From Lentimicrobiaceae bacterium (GTDB taxonomy: Bacteria > Bacteroidota > Bacteroidia > Bacteroidales > F082), in assembly GCA_031262365.1 (NCBI GenBank), contig JAISHW010000049.1, positions 1 through 59,039 of the forward strand: 59,039 nt of DNA. The letters run 5' to 3'. A model generated the notes under the pieces. That model did not search any database, was not told the DNA's origin, and worked only from the letters and a program-made list of their open reading frames with translations. Every line of letters starts with the position of its first letter. Positions within the stretch are counted from its first letter, which is position 1. Of the stretch, positions 27,983 through 36,226 are shown in pieces. A program made the translations under genes and the position numbers.

Positions 27983-28252
27983 TTACACGAAAAGAATGAG
28001 CAAACAAACAACGATAGCAAAAAAGCCTACACCTTCAATAAGTGCGGCAGAAATAATCATGTTTGTTTGAATGTTTCCGCTAGCTTCGGGCTGACGTGCG
28101 ATCGACTCAACAGCGGTGCTTCCGATTTTTGCAATACCCATGCTGGCTCCAATAGCGGCAATACTTGCAGCTAATCCGGCACCAATTTTAGCAAAAGGAA
28201 GTAAATCTATCGCTTCGCTTGCTGTCTGTAACAAAATGCTTAATAAATCCAT
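27983..28252 (-). CDS. atpE: F-type ATP synthase c subunit
   Basis: 89 residues, two membrane helices joined by the polar loop ARQPEASG. The ion-carrying Glu is in SAALIEGVGFF of helix 2. Compared with known Na+-coupled c subunits, the helix-1 Gln and the Ser after the Glu are missing (Ile and Gly here), which favours proton coupling. Forms the rotor ring. Confidence 0.96.
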   Translation of the reverse strand: MDLLSILLQTASEAIDLLPFAKIGAGLAASIAAIGASMGIAKIGSTAVESIARQPEASGNIQTNMIISAALIEGVGFFAIVVCLLILFV

Positions 28253-28293
28253 TGTTATTAAAATATTTAAGTTAATAATTAGGTTTTCAAATT

Positions 28294-29400
28294 TTAATGA
28301 TGCGACTCTTCAACAGCCATTCCAAAATAAATTGACGATAAAAGCGTGAATACATAAGCCTGAATAAAAGCCACCAAAAGTTCAAGTACATTCATAAAGA
28401 CAAGAAGAATGACCGAAAGTGGCGATATAATAAAACCTTGTAGGGCACTCGCTTGTCCAAAAACAAAAATTAAACTTACAAAACCTAAAATAACGATGTG
28501 TCCGGCTGCGATATTGGCAAAAAGACGAATCATCAGAACAAACGGTTTCGTAAAAACACCAACCAATTCAATTATTGGCATCAATGGTAACGGTACTTTG
28601 AGCCACCATGGAACGCCAAGTGTGTTGAATATATGTCTGTAATAATTTTTGTTTCCTCTAAAAGTAGTGATAATAAACGTGAAAAGAGCCAAAACCCCTG
28701 TTATAGCTAAATTACCGGTAAGATTGGCTCCAAATGGAAAAAATGGAATCAAACCAAATAAATTGTTAAGCAAAATGAAAAAGAAAACCGTAAGCAAATA
28801 AGGCAGAAACTTTCTGTAGTGTTTTTTGCCAATCGATTTTATCGCAATTTCATCGCGAACAAAAAGAATTACCGGTTCTAACAACGCTTGCATTCCTTTC
28901 GGAACCTCATTGCCCCGACGGTACATTTTTGCTACGTTAAAGAAAATAAGCAACATCAACGCACTCGAAATAAAAAGTCCAAAAGCGTTTTTCGTAAACG
29001 AAAAGTCGATGGGACGAATTTGGGTTCCATCTTCTATTGTTCTGACAATCTTTCCGTTATAACGTCCTCCTTGCGCTATTTCATAACCTTTATAAGATTC
29101 ATTTCCATGATGAAATTTCGACGACATGAAAATATGAAACTTCCCTTCGTCGATCAAAATAACCGGAAGCGGAATGGTAAGATGTGTATCGCCCCAATCG
29201 GCAAGATGCCACTCATACGCATCGACAATGTGCCCAATAATTAGTTTTCCGGCATTGAGTTTTTCCTCTTTGGTGCTTGTTTGATGCTCTTTTTCTGTTT
29301 CCGAAGCATAAGACTGAAACGAAACAACAAGAAATAAAAAACTTATTAGGAATTGTAATTTCTTGAAAAACAATATGTTAACAAAATATCCCTTGATCAT
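28294..29400 (-). CDS. atpB: F-type ATP synthase a subunit
   Basis: 368 residues from the ATG at 29400. The frame stays open to 29451, but MIKGYFVNILFF starts at the first residue before a signal-like helix (LQFLISFLFLVVSFQSYASE). A Bacteroidota-type hydrophilic N-terminal extension of about 120 residues precedes the membrane core. The essential Arg lies in VLMIRLFANIAAGH. Proton half-channels of Fo. First gene of the visible operon; atpD and atpC (beta, epsilon) are not in the window. Confidence 0.93.
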   Translation of the reverse strand: MIKGYFVNILFFKKLQFLISFLFLVVSFQSYASETEKEHQTSTKEEKLNAGKLIIGHIVDAYEWHLADWGDTHLTIPLPVILIDEGKFHIFMSSKFHHGNESYKGYEIAQGGRYNGKIVRTIEDGTQIRPIDFSFTKNAFGLFISSALMLLIFFNVAKMYRRGNEVPKGMQALLEPVILFVRDEIAIKSIGKKHYRKFLPYLLTVFFFILLNNLFGLIPFFPFGANLTGNLAITGVLALFTFIITTFRGNKNYYRHIFNTLGVPWWLKVPLPLMPIIELVGVFTKPFVLMIRLFANIAAGHIVILGFVSLIFVFGQASALQGFIISPLSVILLVFMNVLELLVAFIQAYVFTLLSSIYFGMAVEESHH

Positions 29401-29568
29401 TTTCTCGATAAAACGTTGCTTTGGTTTGCGCTTGCAAGTGTACGAAAACAAAAACGGTTACAAGCCATTTTAACAAAATTTATCTTTTATAAATAGGTGT
29501 TGTTTGACAACCAACAAGAAAAAACGAACAGATTGGAGCTATATTGCTCGTTCTGAAAAGATGTTGTC

Positions 29569-29689
29569 GGGAGCTTCTAAAAATCCAAAATACTACGTTA
29601 CGCTCACTCGCCAAAATGCTCATTTACGTTAGTAAACTCCGCTTTTGTCTCAGTCGCAAGCCTTGTCTTTTAAATTTTTAGAAGCTCCC
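29569..29689 (+). mobile_element. 121-bp MITE, copy 2 (TSD TGTC)
   Basis: Inverted ends GGGAGCTTCTAAAAAT and ATTTTTAGAAGCTCCC lie within a perfect TGTC duplication (29565-29568 and 29690-29693). It has the same orientation as copies 1 and 3. It sits in the divergent gap between atpB and the pgi operon. Unlike the other copies it does not follow a stop codon. Confidence 0.9.
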
Positions 29690-29734
29690 TGTCGAAATAA
29701 AAACAACGAATGGTTCAGAATGAAAATTTATAAT

Positions 29735-29742
29735 TACATTTG
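29735..29742 (+). promoter_or_regulatory. -7 box upstream of the small lipoprotein and pgi
   Basis: TACATTTG fits TAnnTTTG, 45 bp before the ATG at 29787 and downstream of MITE copy 2. It probably drives the lipoprotein-pgi transcript. Confidence 0.5.
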
Positions 29743-29786
29743 TTAGGGTTGAAATACCAAACAAATCACATAGTAAATACAACGCC

Positions 29787-29950
29787 ATGAAAAAAAATTT
29801 ATCCTATTTCGCCTTTTACTTGTGCTGTTTTCTTGTCAAATAAAAGTAGAAATAGACTTGAAAATAGAAACGATAATTTTAAAAATATCAAGTAGTTTAC
29901 TACAATCCGAACATGATAATTCGCTAAATAAAAATTTCAAAAACAAATGA
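29787..29950 (+). pseudogene. Small lipoprotein, frameshifted in an A8 run
   Basis: From the ATG at 29787 the frame reads M-K-K-N and stops after 18 codons. If the run of eight A's (29790-29797) had nine, the frame would become MKKKFILFRLLLVLFSCQIK, a lipoprotein signal with lipobox LFSC. It would run on for about 53 residues to the TGA at 29948-29950, which overlaps the pgi ATG (29947) as ATGA. That coupling and the clean lipobox suggest a real gene that is switched off by slippage, decayed or translated by frameshifting. Function unknown. Confidence 0.55.
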
Positions 29951-31299
29951 AAATGATAAACGTACAAATTGATCTTAAATACCTGAAAGATTTTCTTTCG
30001 GAATCGCAATTGCAACAATATGGCAAACAAATTCCTGATGTGTATCGAATGATTTACGATAAAACCGGTGCCGGAAACGATTTTCTGGGCTGGGTCGATT
30101 TGCCTTCGCAAACCAACGAATCTCTTTTAGAAGATATTATTGCTTGTGCCAAAACAATTCGACAAAAAGCCGAATTGTTTGTCGTTATCGGCATTGGAGG
30201 CTCGTATCTTGGCGCACGTGCCGTAATCGAATCGTTGTCGACTTACTTTTCGCATTACGAAAACCAAACGCGGGTTATTTATGCAGGACAAAATATCAGC
30301 GAAGATTATCTTGCCGATTTGCTCGACTTGCTCGATAAAAAAGAATACGCACTTGCGGTTATTTCAAAATCGGGAACAACAACCGAACCGGCTATTGCTT
30401 TTCGAATTTTAAAAGCACATTTGGAGCAAAAATACGGCATCGCAGAAGCGCGCAAACGTATTGTTGCCATTACCGACAAATCGAAAGGTGCTTTAAAACA
30501 ATTGGCTGATGCCGAAAATTATAAAACCTACGTTGTTCCTGACGATGTGGGCGGACGTTATTCGGTGCTGACACCTGTCGGACTGCTTCCAATTGCTGTT
30601 GCCGGAATCGACATCAAACAATTGGTTTTCGGAGCACAAAAAATGGAGGCATTCAGTCGTGCAAACCAACAAATGGAAGCAAATCCGATTGCGCAATACG
30701 CAGTTGTTCGCCAAGCCTTATATCACAGTGGAAAAACAACCGAAATTATGGTCAATTACGAGCCACGTTTGTTTTATTTTTCCGAATGGTGGAAGCAACT
30801 TTACGGCGAAAGTGAAGGAAAAGAACAAAAGGGAATATTTCCGGCTTCGGTAGGGTTTACAACCGACTTGCACTCGATGGGACAATATATTCAAGAAGGC
30901 TTGCGAATGCTTTTTGAAACGGTCATTTCGATCGAAAAATCGAATCGTGAATTAAGAATTCCACACGCTGAAAATGATTTGGATCAGCTGAATTATATTG
31001 CCGGACACCGGCTTTCTGAAGTCAATCGGACGGCTGAAATGGGAACTGTTTTTGCCCATATTGATGGTGGTGTTCCGAATATTCGCATTCAATTACCGGA
31101 ATTAACGCCGGATAGTGTCGGACAATTGATTTATTTCTTCGAAATGGGTTGTGCTTTAAGCGGTTATATGTTAAATGTAAATCCGTTCGATCAGCCGGGA
31201 GTCGAAGCTTACAAAAATAATATGTTTGCTTTGCTAGGCAAAAAAGGGTATGAAGAGCTTATGCGCATTTTGAAGACACAAATGGAAACCAACAAATAA
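29947..31299 (+). CDS. pgi: Glucose-6-phosphate isomerase
   Basis: 450 residues, the shorter bacterial type. The substrate-binding motif VVIGIGGSYLGARAVIE (about residues 79-95) and the SGTTTEPAIAF sugar-phosphate site are present. The C-terminal region (FDQPGVEAYKNNMFALLG) carries the conserved Lys. It interconverts glucose-6-P and fructose-6-P in glycolysis. Its start codon overlaps the stop of the frameshifted lipoprotein. Convergent with the sigma factor gene, 9 bp between stops and no terminator visible. Confidence 0.97.
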   Translation: MKMINVQIDLKYLKDFLSESQLQQYGKQIPDVYRMIYDKTGAGNDFLGWVDLPSQTNESLLEDIIACAKTIRQKAELFVVIGIGGSYLGARAVIESLSTYFSHYENQTRVIYAGQNISEDYLADLLDLLDKKEYALAVISKSGTTTEPAIAFRILKAHLEQKYGIAEARKRIVAITDKSKGALKQLADAENYKTYVVPDDVGGRYSVLTPVGLLPIAVAGIDIKQLVFGAQKMEAFSRANQQMEANPIAQYAVVRQALYHSGKTTEIMVNYEPRLFYFSEWWKQLYGESEGKEQKGIFPASVGFTTDLHSMGQYIQEGLRMLFETVISIEKSNRELRIPHAENDLDQLNYIAGHRLSEVNRTAEMGTVFAHIDGGVPNIRIQLPELTPDSVGQLIYFFEMGCALSGYMLNVNPFDQPGVEAYKNNMFALLGKKGYEELMRILKTQMETNK

Positions 31300-31308
31300 A
31301 AACTGATT

Positions 31309-31869
31309 TTAAGCGGTTTGTAAAATGTAATTTGTACGTTCGGTTTCGTGTATCAGGCGTTTTTGTAACGAATGTCGCGCACGTATTAATTGCGATTTTG
31401 AGGTGTTGATAGAAATATTCAACATTTCTCCGATTTCTTTGTGTGTGAATCCGTGTATCGTATTCAGGCTGAATACTTTTCTGTAACCATTTGGCAACAA
31501 CGACACCATATCCATCAATTCTTCGTGTAAAAGCGGTGCAATACTTTCTTGTGCCGAAAAAACAGCTTCTGGCAAGGTACTTAATTCCGATTCGGAAGCA
31601 ACAATACGTTTACGTTTATAAAAATTTAAAGCGGTTGTTACCATAATACGTCGTACCCAACCTTCAAACGAGCCATTATTTTTGAAATCTTCGAGATATC
31701 TAAATACTTTTATAAATCCTTCTTGCATAATATCTTCTGCATCGCAATCTGATTTAGAATAATACAGACATATATTTTTCATTTTTGGTGCAAAAAGTGC
31801 ATAAAGTTTAGATTGTGCTTTCCGGTCGTTGTTGATACATCTTCCAATCAAAATTTGTTCGTCTGTCAT
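31309..31869 (-). CDS. ECF-type RNA polymerase sigma factor
   Basis: 186 residues, full ECF length. Region 2 (KMKNICLYYSKSDCDAEDIM, QEGFIKVFRYLEDF) and region 4 with helix-turn-helix (FTHKEIGEMLNISINTSKSQ) are clear. No anti-sigma gene is adjacent; the upstream gene on the same strand is the TPR-HTH regulator. A 16-bp direct repeat (31949 and 32057) occupies its 5' region. Target regulon unknown. Confidence 0.9.
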   Translation of the reverse strand: MTDEQILIGRCINNDRKAQSKLYALFAPKMKNICLYYSKSDCDAEDIMQEGFIKVFRYLEDFKNNGSFEGWVRRIMVTTALNFYKRKRIVASESELSTLPEAVFSAQESIAPLLHEELMDMVSLLPNGYRKVFSLNTIHGFTHKEIGEMLNISINTSKSQLIRARHSLQKRLIHETERTNYILQTA

Positions 31870-31948
31870 GCTGTTTCTTTATTTAGGTTTTTCAATTATT
31901 TGCATTTAGCGTAACGAAAATAAATTGAATCAATCAAAAGCAAGTAAA

Positions 31949-32076
31949 AAAATAGCCCTACAAATCTTCTACTTTGAAGTAAAATTTGATAAAAAAATGA
32001 TGTTTAAAATACTACAAAATAAATATAAAATACAGATTTACAATGTGTAATTATTTAAAATAGCCCTACAAAGATA
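31949..32076 (-). promoter_or_regulatory. Sigma-factor gene 5' region: duplicated 16-mer and -7 box
   Basis: AAAATAGCCCTACAAA occurs exactly at 31949-31964 and 32057-32072, 108 bp apart in the same orientation. The distal copy overlaps CAAAGATA (32069-32076), which is TATCTTTG on the minus strand, a consensus -7 box directed at the sigma gene. The proximal copy may be an operator or a second, diverged promoter. Confidence 0.45.
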
Positions 32077-32083
32077 AAACGAG

Positions 32084-33877
32084 CTAACTGATCTGTTGTA
32101 GAAAAGCGACAATATTGTCTTTAGGGTCGATATTGAGTTTTTTTCGAAGTCTATAACGCCCCATTTCAACAGCGCGTATGCTGATATTGTTTAAAGCGGC
32201 AATTTCTTTTGTCGAAAGATCGAGGCGCAACAACGCGCAAAGCCGCACTTCGCTTTTTGTAAGATTGGGAAAACGAATTTTTAGCTTGTCGTAAAATTCT
32301 TTGCTGTTTTGATTGATACTTTGTTGAAATGTTTCCAAATCTTGTTGCATCTGAATGTTTTGTTGCACGCTCAGGGTGAGTTCTTTAATTTTTTCTTCGC
32401 GTTCTTTTTCGGGAATATACTTCAGTTTTTTTAATTCTGATTTTAGTTCGAGCAAAAACTTATTTCTTTCGCCCAGATGTAGTGCATAATTTGTTAGTTC
32501 GTTCGATTTATTGCGAATTTCCGTCTGCATAACTTCTTCGTGTATTTTGTTTATTGCTTCTTTTTGTTCGAGGAGCAACCGGTGTTTTTTGTTACGGCTT
32601 CGCAACCGGTGATGAATAAATAGAGCAATAAATACCAAAATCAAAATGGCGAGCAACAAGACTATTTGTTGAAAGTAGGTAATACGTTTTTCGCGTTGTA
32701 ACAATGCTATTTCGTTGTTTTTCAAGATGAGTTCTTTTTCTTTCAAATCAAGCGAGAGCCGTGTTTTGATTTCATCTAATTGATTTTCTTTTGTTTTTGC
32801 AAAAAGCGAATCTTTGAGTATGGTATATTGTTTAAAATTGTTCAAAGCTTCTTTTGTATTTCCTAAACCTTCATAAGCTATTGTCAATCCGTTTGTTGCG
32901 TTAATTAAACCTTTTAGGTCGGCTTGCTCGGAAGCTAATTGTTTTGCTTTTCGGAATGTTTGAATTGCTTCTTCAAAATGTTTAAATTCATTTTGATGTT
33001 CGCCAATGCTTATAAGTGCCAAAATTACCCCCGGTTTATTATTTTCTTGTTGGTCGATTGCAATGCTTTTGTTGAAGTATTCTATAGCTTTATCAAATTG
33101 ATTTAGAGACGAATAAGTTAAACCAATGTTGTTATAATTGATTGCTAAATTTTCGTTAAACAGATATGTCTCGTTAATTTTTCGCGCTTTGTTGTATTGT
33201 TCGAGTGCTTTTTCGTTTTCGTTTCGAATGCGATAAATTTCACCTCTGTTGTTATACGAGATGGCGATTCGTAGTTTGTCGTCAATTTTTTCGCTTATTT
33301 CGAGTGATTCTGTAAAATATTGAAAAGCAAGATCGTACTCTTTCTGATAAAAAAAGACACCGCCAATCGAATTAAGTGCGACAGCGATTTCGTACTGATG
33401 TTGGCAACGTTGTGCATTGTCGAGCGATTCTCTGAAATAATTTAATCCCTGATTGTAGTCGTATTGATTTTGAATGTATAACTTGCCCAAACGATTGTAA
33501 AGCGTTGCTAACATCTGGCAATTGTCCAGCTTTTTATAATAACTGATGCTGATCAAATAATAATTTATGGTGGGTTGCAAGTTGTTTTCTTTTTCGAAAA
33601 TTTCGGCCATAATACAGTTCGAAACGGCGCAGGCTTCGTTGTCTTGCAATTTATTAGCCAACGAAAGTGCTTGTTGCGCATAATCAATCGCTCTTTCGTT
33701 GTTTATTTCGCTGTAAACAAGAGCTAATTGATTGAGAATCTTTACTTTTTCTATGTTATTTTCTGTTTTCCACAAAACATTTAACAAGCTATCGGCTGTA
33801 GCAATACGGGCTTGCGACTTTATTGTATTAATAAAACACAATACGAAGAAACAACTTATAATAATAAACTTTTGCAT
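32084..33877 (-). CDS. TPR sensor protein with C-terminal LuxR-type HTH
   Basis: 597 residues. Signal peptide (FIIISCFFVLCFINTIKSQA), then about eight tetratricopeptide repeats (about 30-370; for example AISYNNRGEIYRIRNENEKA). A membrane helix follows (QIVLLLAILILVFIALFI, about 415), then a coiled coil and a C-terminal HTH (FPNLTKSEVRLCALLRLDLS, TKEIAALNNISIRAVEMGRY). The layout implies periplasmic TPRs sensing a signal and a cytoplasmic DNA-binding end, a one-component membrane regulator seen in Bacteroidota. Target unknown. Confidence 0.85.
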   Translation of the reverse strand: MQKFIIISCFFVLCFINTIKSQARIATADSLLNVLWKTENNIEKVKILNQLALVYSEINNERAIDYAQQALSLANKLQDNEACAVSNCIMAEIFEKENNLQPTINYYLISISYYKKLDNCQMLATLYNRLGKLYIQNQYDYNQGLNYFRESLDNAQRCQHQYEIAVALNSIGGVFFYQKEYDLAFQYFTESLEISEKIDDKLRIAISYNNRGEIYRIRNENEKALEQYNKARKINETYLFNENLAINYNNIGLTYSSLNQFDKAIEYFNKSIAIDQQENNKPGVILALISIGEHQNEFKHFEEAIQTFRKAKQLASEQADLKGLINATNGLTIAYEGLGNTKEALNNFKQYTILKDSLFAKTKENQLDEIKTRLSLDLKEKELILKNNEIALLQREKRITYFQQIVLLLAILILVFIALFIHHRLRSRNKKHRLLLEQKEAINKIHEEVMQTEIRNKSNELTNYALHLGERNKFLLELKSELKKLKYIPEKEREEKIKELTLSVQQNIQMQQDLETFQQSINQNSKEFYDKLKIRFPNLTKSEVRLCALLRLDLSTKEIAALNNISIRAVEMGRYRLRKKLNIDPKDNIVAFLQQIS

Positions 33878-33935
33878 CAGAAAGCGTTATACATGCAAAG
33901 GGATAAGATTTTGATTACGTGTGATTTTAACAATT

Positions 33936-34220
33936 TTATTCGTAAGGGTCTGTTGTTGGAATAACATAATAATTTCCTGTTTTTGGATCTTTGTAAAATA
34001 TATTATGTTGTCCGTTGATGCTTTCAAGGTTGGCATCGACACTTCCTTTTACAAATACCGTATTTTCGACTTCGACAGTTCCGTGAACGGCAACCGGCGT
34101 TTCTGCATCGATACGAAGTGAATCGCGGCGTGGAATAATACCGAAATTTTGAAGAATCAATACCCATATTCCTACGCAAATAATTATCAGCAGATTTCTG
34201 ATCGTATTACTTTTTTCCAT
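33936..34220 (-). CDS. Small membrane-anchored protein of unknown function
   Basis: 94 residues. One N-terminal helix (NLLIIICVGIWVLILQNFGI) anchors a short soluble part with alternating beta pattern (TPVAVHGTVEVENTVFVKGS) and a polar end (DPKTGNYYVIPTTDPYE). I recognise no domain. It lies upstream of the TPR-HTH gene on the same strand with a 58-bp gap and may be co-transcribed with it. Confidence 0.55.
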   Translation of the reverse strand: MEKSNTIRNLLIIICVGIWVLILQNFGIIPRRDSLRIDAETPVAVHGTVEVENTVFVKGSVDANLESINGQHNIFYKDPKTGNYYVIPTTDPYE

Positions 34221-34434
34221 GTGAATAGCGTTGTTTGGTTAATGTATCAAATTTTAACGGTCAAATTTAGAAAAGTTTTTATCATGTCAGGTTTTGTGCA
34301 TGGAAAAATAAATATTAATTTGTTAGATACTCAAGAGGTAGAAAAATTTTATTCTTTGTTGGTTGTTCCTTTTCGGGGATTGTTTTTGTTCTATTTCTTC
34401 GAAACATTTTTTAAGCAACACAAAATTATTCGGT

Positions 34435-34442
34435 TACATTTG
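34435..34442 (+). promoter_or_regulatory. -7 box of the EamA transporter gene
   Basis: TACATTTG fits TAnnTTTG and is 27 bp before the ATG at 34469. Confidence 0.45.
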
Positions 34443-34468
34443 CACCCGTATTTCGTTTGAGAAATGTG

Positions 34469-35374
34469 ATGAAAAAAAAGAGCTTTAAAGGACATATTGC
34501 TATCGTGGTGACCAATATTATATTTGGTCTGAATACGCCTGTTTCTAAAAATGTGTTGCAGGAGTATCTGTCTCCTTATAGTCTTACATTCTTCCGGATG
34601 GCAGGAGCTTGTGCCATTTTTTGGTTGGCATCTTTTGTCTTGAAACAAGAAAAAGTGAAACCAAAAGATCTTTTCTTTATTTTTTTAGCGTCTATGTTTG
34701 GCATATTTATCAATCAATTTTCGTTTGTTCATGGACTTTCTATTACTTCTCCAACCAATGCGGCACTCATTGTTACAGTTACTCCTATTCTTACCATGCT
34801 TGTATCTTTTCTGTTTCTCAAAGAACCGATTACAGCGAAAAAAGCAAGCGGTGTTTTTATGGGTGCTTTAGGAGCTGTTTTGTTGATTGTAACAAGTCGT
34901 GCCGGACAAATTTCCGGAAATATCCGTGGCGATATATTTTGTTTTTTCAGCAGTCTTTCGTATGCCATTTATTTAACGGCATTTAAGTGGCTTGTCGATC
35001 GTTACCATCCGATCACATTGATGAAATGGATGTTTTTGTTTGCAACAATAGTCAGTCTTTCTTTTTGTTATGACAGCGTTGCGCAAATTAATTATTCGGA
35101 AATACCGACTATCGGTTATTTCGAAATCGGTTATATTGTTGTAATGTCTACTTTTATTACCTATTTATTGATACCGATAGGTCAAAAAATATTACGTCCA
35201 ACGGTACTGACGATGTATAATTATCTTCAACCGATCATAACGGCTGGTATTGCTATTTTTTTCGGCATGGATACGTTTAATTATTTTAAAGTGCTATCGG
35301 CAATATTGATATTTTCGGGTGTGTATTTTACCATAAAAAGTAAATCGAGAGCACAATTAGAAGCCGAAAAGTAA
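34469..35374 (+). CDS. EamA/DMT-family transporter
   Basis: 301 residues from the ATG at 34469 (a TTG at 34457 is less likely). Ten hydrophobic helices are arranged as two EamA repeats, the first starting GHIAIVVTNIIFGLNTPVSK and the second near GDIFCFFSSLSYAIYLTAFK. The repeat signature ITSPTNAALIVTVTPILTML is clear. A drug/metabolite-type exporter of small solutes; substrate unknown. MITE copy 3 begins 25 bp after the stop. Confidence 0.9.
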   Translation: MKKKSFKGHIAIVVTNIIFGLNTPVSKNVLQEYLSPYSLTFFRMAGACAIFWLASFVLKQEKVKPKDLFFIFLASMFGIFINQFSFVHGLSITSPTNAALIVTVTPILTMLVSFLFLKEPITAKKASGVFMGALGAVLLIVTSRAGQISGNIRGDIFCFFSSLSYAIYLTAFKWLVDRYHPITLMKWMFLFATIVSLSFCYDSVAQINYSEIPTIGYFEIGYIVVMSTFITYLLIPIGQKILRPTVLTMYNYLQPIITAGIAIFFGMDTFNYFKVLSAILIFSGVYFTIKSKSRAQLEAEK

Positions 35375-35398
35375 GAACTTGTTTTAAAATTTAGTTAT

Positions 35399-35519
35399 GG
35401 GAATTTCTAAAAATCCCAATCTCTGCGTTACGCTTCTTCAACAAAATGCTCATTTACGTTAGTAAACTCCGCTTTTGTTTCAGTCGCAAGCCTTGATATT
35501 GGAATTTTTAGAAGTTCCC
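35399..35519 (+). mobile_element. 121-bp MITE, copy 3 (TSD TTAT)
   Basis: Inverted ends GGGAATTTCTAAAAAT and ATTTTTAGAAGTTCCC lie within a perfect TTAT duplication (35395-35398 and 35520-35523). It lies just behind the EamA transporter gene. Confidence 0.9.
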
Positions 35520-35626
35520 TTATGAACTCATGCTTACGACTCAATCTTCGATAAGCCTCCCACCAAGCGAATGTCAGTTCTACGACCCTTCGTTTGGACA
35601 GTTTTTCTTTTTATTTCCCAATACCA

Positions 35627-36148
35627 AAATGTTAAAATCTATCATTTTTTTAGTGCGAGAATGTTGTTTTTGATAATCTTTCTTATCTTTGGGGTGGCAT
35701 AAGCAAAAAAATTGTTTTTTTATGCCGCATTAAAGCCGCTCGTCATGGATTTTTGCAGGAAAAGAAGTCTTGTTTATCGTTTGTTTATCGAAAAGATAAA
35801 ACGGCTTTTGACGTGCAAAATGTGTGAGTTATTAGCAATTACCACCCCTCCATAAATTCGTATTTCAATTTTTGTTATCCGAAAATTTTCATTGGATTCG
35901 TTTGCGCTTCGATAGCCGAAAATCCGGTGCCGAAATTACATACGCGAAGTTCGTCCGGTGGCGAACTCAAATGGATTGAGGGAAGGCTGGCTGTGTATAA
36001 GCAACCGCTGAGGTTGCGTGAAAAAAATAAAAAAAATTGAAAAAAGAGGCTAAACCTCCTCACAAACGCAGACACTAAAAAAAGGGAGCACTGATTTTGC
36101 CCGACACAACGCAAACACTCCAAAAGAAATAATAACAGTCTGCAAAAA
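35627..36148 (+). repeat. Long dispersed repeat R1 (about 510 bp, pair of R2 at 49710)
   Basis: Nearly identical to 49710-50246 over its whole length, with scattered substitutions and 1-2-nt indels. Features in order: consensus promoter (35664-35691); hairpin GGCATAA...TTATGCC right after the expected start; a possible pseudoknot AAAGCCG / CGTCA with CGGCTTT / TGACG; hairpin TTTATC-gaaaa-GATAAA; GTTCG...CGAAC; GCAACC-gctga-GGTTGC; GAGG-ctaaa-CCTC. There is no convincing plus-strand ORF. It ends about 80 bp before the lipoprotein gene at 36227, so it forms a roughly 530-nt leader for it. Confidence 0.85.
35664..35691 (+). promoter_or_regulatory. Promoter inside R1
   Basis: TTG (35664-35666), 17-bp spacer, TATCTTTG (35684-35691): a good match to the Bacteroidota -33/-7 pattern, identical in R2. 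Transcription would start near 35697 and run through the structured repeat into the lipoprotein gene. Confidence 0.65.
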
Positions 36149-36226
36149 GAAGAAGAAAATGTATTTAAATAATTTTATAAATCAAAATTTTGTATGCGAT
36201 GGGAACGGACGTTAAACTATTTTATC

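Noticed and set aside
34457-34468. Non-ATG starts TTG 34457, TTG 55922 and GTG 57565
   Set aside because: ATG codons with better family fit lie 6-12 bp downstream in each case.
35875-36123. The 82-codon minus-strand frame in R1 (and 49969-50214 in R2) as annotated genes
   Set aside because: The N-terminal halves differ because of indels in homopolymers and no start signal is shared; listed only as a finding on possible coding constraint.
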